A stretch of 64,000 bases of DNA, from positions 45,816,910 through 45,880,909 of the forward strand of contig NC_080067.1 of NCBI RefSeq assembly GCF_949987535.1, written 5' to 3'. The first letter of the stretch is position 1. Each line of letters opens with the position of its first letter. Positions 24,901-39,900 of this stretch are shown piece by piece. A model generated the notes under the pieces. It was not told where the DNA came from. It searched no databases and saw only the letters and a program-made list of their open reading frames with translations. The translations under genes were made by a program, and so were the position numbers. Source of the stretch: Balaenoptera acutorostrata (taxonomy: Eukaryota; Chordata; Mammalia; Artiodactyla; Balaenopteridae).

Positions 24901-27900
24901 GCCGCGATGGAGAAAGGCCCGCGCACCGTGATGAAGAGTGGCCCCCGCTTGCCGCAACTGGAGAAAGCCTTCGCACAGAAACGAAGACCCAACACAGCCA
25001 AAAATAAATAAATAAATAAATAAATATTATTTAAAAAAAAAAAAAACAGCATTATAATGAAATAGAAACTAGAGACTAAAAGTATCCAGAATTCTGGACT
25101 CAGAATACTATAGATCCAAAGGTTCTTAAATACTGACCCAAGTCCTGCACCACAAAATTCTTCAATCATATTTCCACAGCCACTATCCTAAAAAGCATCA
25201 TAAAATTCTAAATTATTTAGTGGCTATCATCTATACCCGGGGTCCCCAACCCCCGGTTCCTGTTAGGAACCAGGCCGCACAGCAGGAGGTGAGTGGCGGG
25301 CGAGCGAGCAAAGCTTCATCTGGGGCTCCCCATCACCGTTCCCATCACTTGCATTACTGCCTGAACCATATCCACACCCCCCTGACCCGGGTCCATGGAA
25401 AAATCATCTTCCATGAAACTGGCCCCTGGTGCCAAAAAGGTTGGGGACCGCTGATCTACACTGCATTTCCTCCACATCCCATGTTTTTGTTTCTACCTAT
25501 CTGCCTTGGGAGCAGAGAAAAGAAAAGAGGTTAGGGAATCCTAACCACCCAGCAAACTGAGTCTTCCACCAGGTCTTCCCAGCCAAAGCAGAGAAATTGA
25601 TGCAATTCTCTCCAACACATAAATCACAGCTTCTCTTTAATCCACACGACAGAGGCGACCTCAGAGTTCATGCCTATGAGTAGAAGGCATATCCGATCAC
25701 GAGGATGATGGGTGGGCCTGCATCACCAGCCAGTCCACAGAAAGGTTAAGCATCCCAGGGCGGCCCGCCTGGTCCTTCCACCTGGCCTGAGAATGGAGGT
25801 GAATGGCGGGGGGCGGGGGAGGGGGTGTCTCTTCGATTTCTCCCCCCAGCGTGGAGGATAAAAGGTCTTTTAACAAAGAGAATAACCTTGGGGGAAGGCA
25901 GGGCCCCGTGGATAGCCTCGGGGCTCCAGAAACAAGCATCCTCAGCCCACCCACTTGCACTGCCAAAGACATCCAGGAGTCTAATTTGGCCAAGGGCCAG
26001 GTCCAGCAGCTCCCTGACCCACGTATGCCCTGTCTGACCGCACTGACCGTGTCCTCCCACCCAAATATGAGCCTATCTTGAGCCTCTCTGACTCAAATGT
26101 CTTCCACCTGGTTGCCACCCTAGTGAGGCCCTGGTCCAGGCCTGGCTTCCAGGACCCTGAGGGCCTTGCCTCTGGACTCTGTGTCCATACGGCCATTTAC
26201 TCAATTATTAACCAGGGACAACAAAGACCAGATCCCAATACACAGCTTTCTGACTTCATTTCTATCCTAATCCAATCTATTGGAGGCTAGACTTCTGACT
26301 GCATTTTGCAGGATGAAATAGTCCTTATAATGTATAAAGGGGATTGGGAGTAGGAGGGCTGATACACATTCTTTCCTTATGGGTATCAGAATGTGACATC
26401 TACTCCACGAGTGTGATACAGAAATAATTACAGGTTCTTATCAATACATAACATGATTGCAAGGAGCTTATAATTACCTTCACGGGTTCCCCACTGGGAA
26501 ACCGCAGAGAGAATTAGATTAAAGACAGAAGGAATTCTGAGTGAAGAGACTTCATTAATTTTAAAATATTACAAAGGAGCCCTCTGACTGCCTTGCTATA
26601 GTATTTGTGTTCATAAGCAGATTATATTCGAAGAACTGGGGGAAAAAAATCCTGCAGTAAAATAAAATCAGTTAGAATATAAGCTTAGTCATGCAACATT
26701 TGTTTCCTAAGTCTTTCACAAAACTTTAGATCAAAACCAAATTTTATATTTAGAATCTACGTCTTTACAGTGGTTTCATACTCAAGTTGTTCACAAACAG
26801 CCAGAAGAGCAAGCCAGAAACTTTAAACCACAAATCTACAACATTTTCAGCAGCAAACAGTTTACTCTGCGATAAATTGTGAGCGGTGACCACCTCGGAA
26901 GGAAGCCAAGGTTGCTGCGGCAGATTGGTTGACACTGCAGATTTCAGTCAGTCCCTCAATCTCTTCTCCTTTGGGAACCGTGAGGGCAGAACCACACATG
27001 CAGAGTCTTGGCATCAATGCAGACCAGGAACACATCCTTTGTATTCCAAGTCTACTGAGCTTCAATTTTCAAAATGCTTATTCGTTTCCCAATGTTGAAC
27101 CCGATTTTACACAGGAAAAGATCATGAACAAGCAACTAGCAACTTAAAAATCTCAAAGCCTATCCGTCTTTTTTCCTTTCAACAACAAAAAAGAAAGTCA
27201 GAGGAAGGAAGGATATACTCACTTGTTTTTTCTGGGTTTGGCTCCTCATTATCTACAAAAAAAAAAAAAAAAAGGTCTAAATCAGATTCATACAACTAAG
27301 AAAAAACACAGGCTAATGGGAGAATAGGTAAAATGTTTGCCTCTCACCAATAGCAACCATTTCCTGTCTTTCTTCTTCAGCTCATCCTGTTTTGCCACTT
27401 TGCTTGCCAACTAGAAATTATTTACTATGTAAGTACTTTTTCAGTACTCCACAAAAAAGACACTAGTAATTATTATGTCCTCAAGCAATGTAAGTGATCT
27501 GGGCATTACTTTAAAATAAAAATAAAGGTGTCTATGTTTAACTAGAATTCTGTAATTAAAGAAACACATACACAGATAACTCACCAGATTCACTTTCCAA
27601 ACTGCTCTCGGAACTGCTGTCGTCACCTAAAAAAAAGCATATGCCAGGAGAAGCACACAATGAATAGAAGTAGGAACTATTTTTTTAATTATACATATAA
27701 TAAAACAGATCCGAACTCAACTAATTTCTTCTTTTAATCCATTCGCACTAAGTCCCAAACTAGCCTGGTTTACATAAAAGAAGGCTTATCTTTCTTTGGA
27801 GCTGGATAAAACATACTTTAATTGCTTAAGTATGAGCTCAAATCACACTTTGGCTGCAATAATCACTTTATTTGGGTGTCACCCAAGTCCCACCCAGCCT

Positions 27901-30900
27901 GACCTGCCCTTGCTGCTCCCGTCTTGGACCCACACTTGTACATCTAGAAGGCTCCATGCAAAAGTTCAATGATACAACAGTGCAGAATACTGTAGTGTAA
28001 ATGCCATTTCCCTGAAGCATAGGACAAACAGTCTATATTGTTCAACTACTTCTGGAAAGAGCGGTCCCCAAGAATGCTCCCTCCCCTTTCTCACGCCCAA
28101 CTCAGCGCCTCCATCCACGGCAATCAGGCTTCTGTTCCCACAACTAGTTTGGAATCCTTTCCCTGATGTCCCCAAAGGCCCACTAAACCCCAGACCCATG
28201 ACTCCCACGGGTAGACCCAGGGTTCCCACAGCTAGAGACCCCTACCACCCAATCCTGCCCGCACAGCTCTCCACACTCCACCCCCACTCCCCACTTCCAG
28301 CCTTCTTTCCACCTCAAGAGCCCTGAGAGGGCTTGCCACCTACTCCCAAATCCGGATCTGACCTCCACCTCCAGGCGCACCCTGGACCTCCCCTGGCTGG
28401 CCAGATGAGCGCCAGGCAGAATCTGCTCAGCCAAGTTCACCCCCTCCACTCCCTCCCCTCAACTGCACGTCCCACTTCACCCTCCACGCAGGCTCAGGGT
28501 CCCCTGAGTAAATACACAGAAAGCTATTAATATTATTCTCAGATCTTCCCTCCCTGCACGCAACTACTGAAACCAAGGACGGACAATAGTTACACGGAGA
28601 AATGGAAAGATTTGAGAATAAAGATGAGAACGATAATACAGCAGCTAAGAGCAGCTTTTTAGAGTGTTCACTATGTGCCAGGCACTGTGCATATACTGAC
28701 TCATTTACGTGTATTCACTCATTTACATTTATTTATTCACTTTGCATATATATATACATTTACATATATTTACATATATTTACGTAAGGGCTTTACATAT
28801 ACTTACACATTAACTCTCACTTCCAAATGAGGTAAGCTGAGGTCAGTTAACTGACTTATGCAACACCGCGAGCACCAGGGCACTACCCCTCATCCCCGGC
28901 CCAGGAAGTCTGGAGCTAAGATTTCAGCTTGGGCAGTCTGGCCTGAACTTGCCCTCTTAACCATGTTGTTACACTTGGAAACATGCTTCTTGTTACTTCA
29001 GCAGTTCAACACCCAGGAGCTGGTGACTGATTGGATGGGGGGAGCGGGGGTGGGGGTGGGGGGGGAGTAGGAGGCAGACTCCTGCATGAGAGCATGCCTG
29101 AGGGGAGGGTGAGGCGTTGAAACAGGTGCTGGGAGATCAAAGCGATACGACATGGCCTTGGTCTTCCAGGGCTGGAAGAACAGAGCAGTGGTTCTCAACC
29201 TTGGCTGCACGCTGATATCACCTAGGGAGCTTTCTAAACACACCCATGCCTGGGACTCTGGGATGGGGCCTGAACAGCAGTATTTTTTTTAAAGGTCCCC
29301 AGATAACTGCAGTGTGCAGCCAGGGGTGAGAACCACTGGCCTAGAATCAACCCATTTTAATCACTTCCTCGTGCCCCAAGCTGTACCCCAGGATGATTAC
29401 CACTCCTTCCTCCAAGCCCTTACAGATGCCATCCCATTGCCTGGAAATCCCTTCCCCGGACCCCACTTCCAGAGCTCCTAGGTATCCATTAAGAGCCAGC
29501 CCAATGTCACTTCTGCTGACAGTCTCCCTCTGCCCCACCAAGTTAGGTGAGCCGTGCCTCTTTCCTGATCCATCCTGCCACATTTACCCCGCTGCCAAGC
29601 AGTGCCTGCTTGCTTAGCTGTTGGTCTGTGAGCCCCGGAGGACTGAGGCTGTGTCTCACCACCCTGATTCCCCAGCACCCATCCCTATACAGATGCTCAA
29701 TGAATGAATGAATGTGTGAACGAACAAATGCTTTGCCCAGCTTTAAAAAGCCAAGCAGCCCCTACCACGGCCCCTCTTTATTCTGTTGGTTCCCTCTGGC
29801 AGTCTGGGACCTCTGCAGGGCTGTAATTCTGCCTGGACCAGTCCCAGGTGAGGCCCACCTTCTGCCCCAGGTCCTTGGGAGAGGGAGTCTGGGGCCAACC
29901 CTTCGTTCGCCTTTCCTCTGGTTCTGGACCTAGGACTCCTGATTCTATTTCTGCCTCCCTGCCCTGTGAGCCTGCTCAAGCCCCCAGGACCATTTTTCTG
30001 CCTCACGGCACAAATTTGAGAACTAAATAAGATGTCTGCGAAAAGGGACCAGCCCAGGGCCTCGCACACAGTAGGCACTTAATAAGTGTTACTAATAGGT
30101 CACGTTCACTCCTAAACTCCAGTGACAGGCCAGTCCAAGCCTGCTACTACAAGCACTAAACCCTTCCCATATTTGTGCAGGTGAAAGCCCTGGCAGCAGG
30201 CCCCCTGTTCAGGGAAGCTGGTGCGCAAACAACCCCCGACTCTGAGCTTCTCTTCTCCCAGTTTCTCATTCTGATGGGTGCCACCTTCACCACGCCCAGC
30301 TGTCCTTCAGAACGCCAGCCTAGATGCGGACAAAATCCATACTCCTTCCTTTGATCCGCTGCATTCAACTAAAAAAAGCTAAGCTTTTAAAAATAAACTT
30401 TACTTTAAAAAAAAACAATAAAAGGAGAGAAAGGTGAGAAAGGGAACAGAGGGAATGTGAAAGCAGGCAAACTGAAAGAGCAGGTCCCATGCCTTATCTG
30501 GTCCGGAGGCCAGTGCACTTTCTCCCCTCTGAGGGTTGGACACTTCGGGGCAGACAGCCGGGGAATGCAGGCCACAGCCCCTTCCACATACTCTCAGCCT
30601 AGATAGAGACAGCGGCTGCACAGCCCGCGCCCTCTCCACCCCAGGGGCCAAGTCAGGGCTCACTCCCGCCTCCCCTCCAGGGCTCGCTGCCCTGCCCCGC
30701 TGCCCTGCCCTGCACCCCAAATCAGCTCTGCTCTCAGTTTACAAAGATCACCCTCTGCTTCTTGACAAGGCCAGCCTCCCTTCATCCAGCTGAGAAGGCT
30801 CCACCCCACTCTGGCCTGAGGTGTCTGTCCCTTCACTCACCTGACAACCTGTGGTACCCACTGGCTGGACTAAACTCTGCGGGTACACACTTTTAACTCT

Positions 30901-33900
30901 CATCTTTAGATTCGGACACTATCACCAGCAGCGGACTTTCTCCTCCTTTCTCAGACAGCTGGGGGAGAGGTGACCTTGCACAATCCCATTTTAATCTCCA
31001 TTTTGGTTATATCTTACAAATCCATAGTTCACCTTTTCTATTTAACGTTAAAACCAAAGGGTACTTCGCATAACTTTAGGTACTGTTCCCCTTTCGTCAC
31101 TAGGAACATGGAAACCTCATAAAAATAGCCGATGTAATCATCAAACCTGTACAATATTACCTTGAGGAAAAAGAGAAAAATATACTTAATTTTCCAGATA
31201 TAACAATAAAAACTCTACCATCTGGCAACAAGATTGCCAGCTGGCTCTGTTCTCAGAAATGACAAGAGTAAGGAAACAAATCAGAGGGACAACTTTTGCT
31301 ACTTGTCTGTCCTGAAGTATATTCTATTCCACATAAACCTAATCACAGGAATAAATCAAGTGTGCAAAAACCACAGTCCCAGCAAACTGTTCGGGAAGCA
31401 GGGCCCTGGGCACAGACATGACCGAGCATAAGTTTTTCAAGAAAACACGTGGATTTTTTTCTGGACAACAAGCTTTGGATATTTTTCTTCTGATATAACC
31501 TTTTTTTTTTTTTATAACGACCTTATTGAGATCTAATTTGCATACTATACAATTCACTCAAAGTGTACAATTCAATGGCTTTTCGCATATTCACAGAGTT
31601 ATACATCTATCATGACAATCAATTTTACATTTTCATAACCCCAAAAAAACCCTGTACCTTTTAACTATTTCCAACCTCCCCATTCCTCCCAGACCTAGAC
31701 AACCAATACTCTATTTTCTGCCTGAATAGATTTGCCTATTCTAGACATTTCATGTAAATGGAATTACATAATACACAGGCTTTTGTACCTGGCTTTTCTC
31801 ACTGAGCATGTTTCCAAGGTTCAACCATGTTGTAGTACGTATCAGCACTTTATTCTTTTTTATGGCTGAATAATATTCCATTATATGGTGTTGTGTATTG
31901 AATTGTGTTCCTCCCCCCAAAAGAAAATTCTTGTTTGAAGTCCTTAGAATATGACCTTATTTGTAGATAGAGTCTTTATAGAGGTATTTACCTCAGGTAA
32001 AATGAGGTCATTAGGGTAGGCCCTAATCCAGGATGACTGGTGTCCTTACAAAAAAGGGAAATTCAGACACAGAGACACATCATAGGAAGAACATCATAGG
32101 ACCATGATGATGGCTATCTACAAACCAACAAAAGAGATCTGGAACAGATCTTCCCTCCGAGTCCTCAGAAGGAACCAACCCTGCCAACACCTTGATCTCA
32201 AGACTTCTAGCCCCCAGAACTGTGAGACAATACATTTCTGCTGGTTAAGCCCCCCAGTCTGTGGCACTTTGTTACAGCAGTCCTAGCAAAGTGATACAAG
32301 CGGGTATACCACATTTTGTTTATGCATTTAAAACTTGATGGACTTTTGGGTTGTTTCCAACTTTTGACAATCATGAATAACTCTGTGAACATTCACGCAC
32401 AAGTTTCTCTTGGGCATACACAGAGGAGAGAAATTGCTGGATCAAATGGTAATTTGTTTAGCTATTTGAGAATGACCTGTTTTCCCAGATGGCTGTGACA
32501 ACTTACATTCCCATCAGCGGTATATGAGGGTTTTAATTTCTCTGCATCCTTGACAACACTTGTTATTATCTTTTTCATTATAGCCATCCTAGTGGGTGTG
32601 AAGTGGTATCTTGCTGTGGTTTCGATTTGTAACTTCCTGAAATGATACTGAGCATCTTTTATGTGCTTATTGGCCATTTGTACATCTTCTCCAGAGAACA
32701 GATTTTTTAATCCAAAGGGCCTATGTAATCTAGCCCCCGCCTGCCTCTGCAGACACACTATGGCCCTGCCACCTTTCCCCTCTCTCTCTGATTCCAGTCA
32801 TCTGACCTTCTCCAGCCTCTGCAAACAAGCACTGTGCACTTTCCCACATCAGGGCCTTTACACCTGCAAGTCTTTTGAACTAAGACAACCCTTTTCCCCA
32901 CCTTTGCCCTGTTACCTCAATTCATGCTTCAGAGTTCAAGTCGACCATCACCTTCTCAGGGAAGCCTTCCAGGACTACCCTAGCCAAGTATCCACCACCT
33001 GGCTGGGCTCACAGAGGGCCCTCTATTAGGTTAGTGGAGCCAATCTAGAAAATGGCCTGACTGCCCCGTCAGATAAATTCTCAGTTTCACTAAGTACATC
33101 TTTATCACCAAACCTTAAAGTCACTGATTTCACTAGGCTAGGTAATCATGAAAGTTTAAAATTCATTCAACTCTTTCAAGTAGAATGATGAAAGTCCCTA
33201 CCTTTCATTCAGATTGTTTGAAGTAAAACAGAAAGATAAATTGTAATTTATCTTGCTATGAATTGGTTATTTTGTAAAAATTTCATTTGGGCATTTACCA
33301 ATATTAATCATATCCCTTACCTGATTTAGAGTCCTTTGAAGTATCTAGGTTGCGACTGGGGCAATCTAAATTTTGAGAAAGAAACAAAGTTTAATAGTAT
33401 AAATGCAAGGATAAAATAGAAGATTATGTCCATTTTTGTAAAAGCTGCTAAACCAAAAATAACAGAAGCACCCTATTCCGTAAACTGAATCACCTCTTTA
33501 GAGCCAAAGCAGCCTTGCATGTCAAATGAATGCCCAGTTACCAATGGTAAACAATGCCATATTCTCAAAGGAAAAAAGATTTAGCCCAAGAAACCATAAG
33601 CCTTTTCCAAGAGAGGGCAAACAGAAAGCCAACAAACTTTATAATTACATTTGGTTGGATCCCTGGCAATCTCTCAATTTTGTGCCAAAGGGCATTGTTT
33701 CTTTGTTTGATTAACTCAGCAGCTCCCTAAAAACATCCCTGGCAATTAAGTAACTTGACACCAGAAAGGAAAAAAAAAGCACCTGGTTTTAGATTTTGTA
33801 ACTGAAGGGCAGACAGTGGTGTTACTATACCAAAGAATCAGTGTCCTTCCCCAGTTAACAGTCAATTCAGGCAAACAACTGTCAACAATTTAGTGAAATG

Positions 33901-36900
33901 ACGCAAATAGGTTAGAAGTGAGGATGTAAAGTTGGCCAGATAAGTTGTGACCAGACTAGGGAGGACCTGGAATGCAGTTAGGAAGAACTGGCCTTGGGGG
34001 ATGGTTCTCCTACAGGGAATGACATGGAGACGCGGAATAACATGGAAACGCAGAATTACATGACAGCTTCAAGCTGGAATGGGCCTTGGTGTTCCCCAAG
34101 ATGTTGGTGGACACTGGGGGGTACTGACGTTCAGGATGCATTAGACTCCAGAGAGCCTGACACGGAGGCCACTGCAGAGATCCAGGTATGAAGTGATGAG
34201 AGCCTAGGCCAGTGTGGGCGCATGGGAATGGAGATATTATAGTATAGGAGAAGAAGGGGTAACTGCTGCAGAAGTTACCAACAATGTTAAACAGAGCAAG
34301 AGCATTTCTGTGTAGGGAAGGATTGCCCCTTAGCTACCATGTCCCTAGTCTGTATTTACGCCATGCTCAATTAGACTGCTCATGAAACACACAACTCTTC
34401 CATTTCGTTTGTCTGGAACATTCACCCACGCCAGGCTGGTGAACAACAGGGTCTTAATTACCAGTTGACTAATTCCCCTGGGCGTGGGCAGAGACTACTG
34501 TCCCTTCAATTTAATGAACATTGACTTAGTGTCCACCGTGTGATGGGCACTCTGCAGCATTAGGAGAAAATCCATGTCCCAGCAAACAGCCTGTGTGCGG
34601 ACAAGCAGTGGCCGTGCATAGATAAATGAAGAAATCAGGACAATACGAAACGAAGGAAGGCCAGTATTCTGCTGGTCCAAGAGAGAAATTGAGACCACTC
34701 ACTGCAGGTGAGGGATTCAGCACGAGTCCTTGAATTCGGTAGCGCTGAAACAAGCCTGAGAGGTTAAGTGTGCAGGAAGGGAGAGGCATCTCAAGCAGAC
34801 AGAAACAGGCAAAAGCCAATAGAGGGACGGGTGAGGTTGAGGTCAGCACCAGGAAGCAGAAAAGCTGGCCAGATCCAACCCTACACTTGACAGATTCATG
34901 ACAGCCCCATACACTACACATTCCAGCCAAATGTTACAGAAACTGTTATTAGATTTTAATCAGGATACTTTTATTAGGCAGGTTATTATTCTGTGCTGGA
35001 AAAATGAAACACAGGAGGGATATGTAACTTGCAAAAGTAAGACAGTGGCCCAGCAATGAGCTGAGGAGTTTCTAAGCCACTCTGCAGTCCAGTGACACAG
35101 GTCAACAACTAAAGTGGCCTCGGAACCACCCTCCAGAAGGACTCGCAGCCATGCAGCACACGATAAAGAGAAGGAGGCAAAGCAAGAAATACATCCCCAC
35201 ACACTGTTTACAGCCTTTAATAACAAGCAGCACAGGCCAAAAAGAGGACTCAACCCTCAGCAACCCCCAAACCTAGACCAAGACCTTCCTTTAATAAAGG
35301 AGTATTGGGCTTCCCTGGTGGCGCAGTGGTTAAGAATCCTCCTGCCAAATGCAGGGGACACGGGTTCGAGCCCTGGGCCGGGAAGATCCCACATGCCACG
35401 GAGCAACTAAACCCATGCACCACAACTACTGAGCCTGTGCTCTAGAGCCCGCGAGCCACAACTACTGAGCCCACGTGCCACAACTACTGAAGCCCGCACG
35501 CCTACAGCCTGAGCTCCGCAACAAGAGAAGCCACTGCAATGAAAAGCCAGTGCACCGCAATGAAGAGTAGCCCCCGCTCGCCGCAACTAGAGAAAGCTGC
35601 ACGCAACAAAGACCCAATGCAGTCAAAAATAAATAATAAATAAATAAATTTATTTTTTTTAATAAATAAATAAAAGTGTTTATTTTACCCACTTTCAGGG
35701 ATAGAACTGTGTGCTGTTATTTTCATTAAGTATCTAAAATTGACGACAACACTCAAGTATTAAAGAAAATATCCAGTCATTGTGTATGGAACATTTATAG
35801 AATTCAGTTGACAATACTTCCCTAATCTTACTTTATTGAATTTAAAATAAGGTTAAAAAGAACGTTAGAGTCAGAGTTTAAAAGGAGAGAGATGTAAGAG
35901 CATTTATTTTCTATTCTTAAGTTATAAAAACTACAAAGGCCCAAATTCTTTACATTTCTTTTTTTTTTTTTGGAATATCTGTTGAAACACAATCTTAAAG
36001 AAAATTCTGAAAAATTGTCATTATCGCATCATCCTAACCTATTGATTATTTTAACACATTTCTATAAGTTGGTGAATGCATGAATGTAAACTGCAGCCAA
36101 TAAAGAAAATTAATAAAAAAATCATTTTCTAAAAATGCAAATTTCCACAGTATAGGTTAAGTTTTCGGTAACTCAGCATTGACGTAAGAGTTCCATACCT
36201 TTTTCTTCCGAAGAGGCACTGCGATCATCACTAGAACAAGAAAAGAAAAACAGTTTTATAAACGGATACTAATTTTATACAAAGTAATTATGGAAGTCTT
36301 CAAAATGATCATACTATGTTTCTCCAGAAACAGATGAAAGAACTCTCTCCCTCCTCAAGGCTCTTCCTGCCCCTCTCACTCCCCACCTACGACGGCCTGA
36401 CTCCGAACCACGGGATAGATGGGGCTTATGGAGCGTGCGCTTGAAGCCCAGCTTGTCCGCTCGCTCACACCCCGGCACCGCCGGCGCCGCTGCACTGGGT
36501 CGCTGCGCGGCATCCCCGTGCCCGCCACGCCCCTTGCTCTGCCGCGTTTCCAGCGATCCATCCTCCTCGCCCAGCCCAGCCCAGCCCAGCCGCGCTGGCC
36601 CCCAGCCCCTCCTCCTGGTTCCCAGAGCTGCTCCCTGAGTCGCCCTCCCTCGCCCAGGTCTTCTCACCTGCTTCTCTGGCCTCCTCCCTCAGACACAGCA
36701 CGCCTGAGAATGAAGGGCTCGGACAGCTCCCATTCAATTAACCGGTCCTTCCCCCGCCTGACCTGACGTTCCACCCTCACCACCGCCTGGACTCCCTCTG
36801 CCCGGCTAGTGCCAGTCTCACGGGGGAACTCACGGCCTCCGCTTCCCACTCCCCACCCTCTCCCAGAATCAAAGCCACCTGCCTTCTGCTCCTCCACGTT

Positions 36901-39900
36901 ACCCAAACCACCCAAGCTAGAGCCACCGAGGACTCCTGTCCGACAGACCCAATGGGCCCTCTCCGTCTTTAGTGCCCGCTCTCTCTTTAGATGAAGCACG
37001 TGACAGGCTCCGCCCCCCCGGCACCCCCCCCCCCGTGGCTTCCAGTCCCTCTCAGCCGGTCTGCTCCCCCCTCCCCCCTCCCCTGCCTCAGTGGCCTCTC
37101 CCCTCTCCATGTGCTCCATCTCCTGGCTCCAGGCCCCAGCCTCCCGGGGATTAGATCGCTGTGCCCCAGGATCACATCAGTGCACCCTCCTCACACTGCC
37201 TCATGCTCGCCTTCATGCCAAGGTTTCAGATCCTAAATCTTTGCCCCCTTCCAGGCCGCTTCCCAGAGTTCCAGGTGCCCAGGGCCCAAGGGTCAATTCA
37301 GCGCTTTCCATTGACTTCGGTCAGCACTTAACTAATCACTGTCTTCCCCTCTCCACGAAAACCTGCTCCTCCTGACCTCACCAGGTCACCTAACTGGGAC
37401 CTCCAAGCCATCACTAGCTCCTGCTCCCTTTTTCTCAGCGAGCAGCACCATCCGTGTCCTCCTAACCTCCTCCGCCTCCTCCAGCACATCTCTCAAATCT
37501 GTCCCCTTCTCAGTGCAAACTGTCTCCGCCTCCATTCAAGCGCTCTCCCCACCCAGCTGGTTGATTATATTCTCTCATAATTACTGTCTCATTCTCTTGG
37601 TTCGTCCCTCATGTGACCGTCAGCATGACCTAATCATGTCTTTGCCTAGACTCTTCTGTGGCTTCTCACCACTTCCTAGCCAAAGCCTGAGTTCCTTGGC
37701 ATGAGTCCCCACCCTGCTTCCTCGTCTCCCACCCTGCGTGCTCCCTCAGAGGGAAAGCTCTTCAGTGTCCCAAGCATACCCTGCATAACACACACACACA
37801 CACACACACCACTCTCTGCACCCTCCCCCAAAAAGGGTCACCGCCTGTGGCCTTGCAGGTCAGGTACCCCAACTATGTGTGCTCCATGGACATGTACTAC
37901 AATGTTGGGGTATCCCCTCGAGTTGTGTGTTCACGTACGTGACAGCCCTGCCCTCCCCCTTGATGCCCAAACTGCTCCTCATCCCTTAAGGACAGCATTT
38001 CTCAAGGTGTGGACTGAGGACATTAGAACTCTACAGGGTGCCTTCTAAAAACCATTTTTTCTGGGCCCACCGAATCAGAATCTTTGATGAATAAATGAAA
38101 AAGCAGGCAGAAAACAACAATGATGTTATTTGCACTTATGGGGGTGTAAAATCTTTCTGCATTTTCTCACTGAATCATCCCAATAAGCCTATGAAGGCCA
38201 TTTCATAAACGTAGGGACTGAGGCTCAGAGAGGTTCATTAACTTCCTTGAGGTCACACAGCTAACAAACAGAAAAGAAGCACTTGACCCTAGGGCATTAT
38301 GACTTCAAAGCCCCACAGTTGCCTGGTACCGTGTCTCCCTCCACTCCCCACCACTTTACCCCAAACCCCAATCCTGGTAGTGAAAGTAAACTGAGGAAGA
38401 AAACAGCAAAAGCAGCAGACCAACTGCTTGCCCTTTCCTTCCTCTTCTTCAGTCAAGTTAGTCAGGAGCCTCCAGATTTTGAAAACCTCCTTGAATCAAG
38501 ATTTTTTCTGGTAAACATTCCCAAGTATTTGGTATTTGGTATTTTCTAGGAAAAACATGTATTTTCATTTTCAGACCTAAGTCCTCTTATTTTTTAATCC
38601 TAAACTCCAGCTCAAAAGGTCAGAGAGTGGTGGTAAACTTGAAATTAGGAAATGCTTCAAGACACTAAAAAAGGCTAAAATATGGTTCCCAATGAAATGC
38701 ATAAAAGAAAAAGCCAACCACTGCATCTTTTTTCTCCAGACTCATACCTCTTATAATGCAGTCGTTGTGCCTTTTAATTTAAACATAATTATGAGAACAT
38801 GTATTGAGAGTTAGCCGTTCTTATTGTACAAAATATGTCTGCTTAAAACCCACTCCGTGTCCCCAATGACAAATCGCGTTTTTCTCTTAATTGTCCCTTT
38901 CATATTCCCCTTTCTACAGCTGTTTATCTTTATTTCCAGATGTGTGTACATGCGTCTAGATAACAGAACTTCTGCTAAAAACCAGAAAACCTTTATGGAA
39001 AACCTTTATTTTCTCCATGTAGTGAGGCTGCAGGGTAGAGGGCCAGCTCTCTGTACTAAAACACCCGACAGTTATAGGGGAGGAGACTTAGCCCCGAGGT
39101 GCAGGAGCCCACCCAAAGGGCAGCTCCAGGAGTCACAGCCGGGTGGAGGGAGCAATCCCAGGGGACCCACAGGGGCCTAGCCACTTTACAGAGTAGCAGA
39201 ATTTGCTACCCTAAAATATGTCTCTTTGGTATATTAATTATTTTAAGCTGGTTATTCTCTAAGAAACAGCAGGCAAGGGAAAAAACATTGAAAACCAAGC
39301 AGGAGTTACCCTTTGTCAGAAACATTTACATTTGTAAGGGAAATCGCTGTCTGCAACTGTGTCCAAGTCTGTATCTTATCAGTGGAGAAGGCAGTGAGTT
39401 AAATGTGCATCACAACCTTACCTGTGTTTACCGTGCTCTTCCTGGTGACCTCCCAGAACTCACTCTCCTCACCCTCAACATCCTCTTTCGTCTTCAGCTG
39501 AGGATGGTATTTAAGGTGAGGGCTTTGGCCTTTTTCAAGTTTTCCTCGGTATCTCCCACGTGTCCCTGTTATTACATTTTTGTGTGACTTTCTCCTGTTA
39601 ATCTGTGTCATGTCAATTTAATCCTTACACCAGAAGAACCCAGAAGGGTCGAGGAAGATTTTCTTCCTCCCTAACACACTACATGGAAGCTAGTTCCCCA
39701 CATCCTCTTCCTTTCTGCTTTTTCCATGTGGTTTGTTAAAAGGAAAACCACGGCAACCACAGAGAGAGAGTACCCATTCCAAATGTTCCCAGTATAATCT
39801 AGGGGCTGAAGATCAGCAGGGAAGGGACTTGGACATTTACTTAATATCACTTAAAATTCCTTACATTCTGATCGGGACTCAACCATGATGACTAGGTATA

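Noticed and set aside
36314..37375. Several 90-150 codon frames in intron 1
   Set aside because: They follow a C/T-rich tract and show only low-complexity proline, serine and glycine translations.
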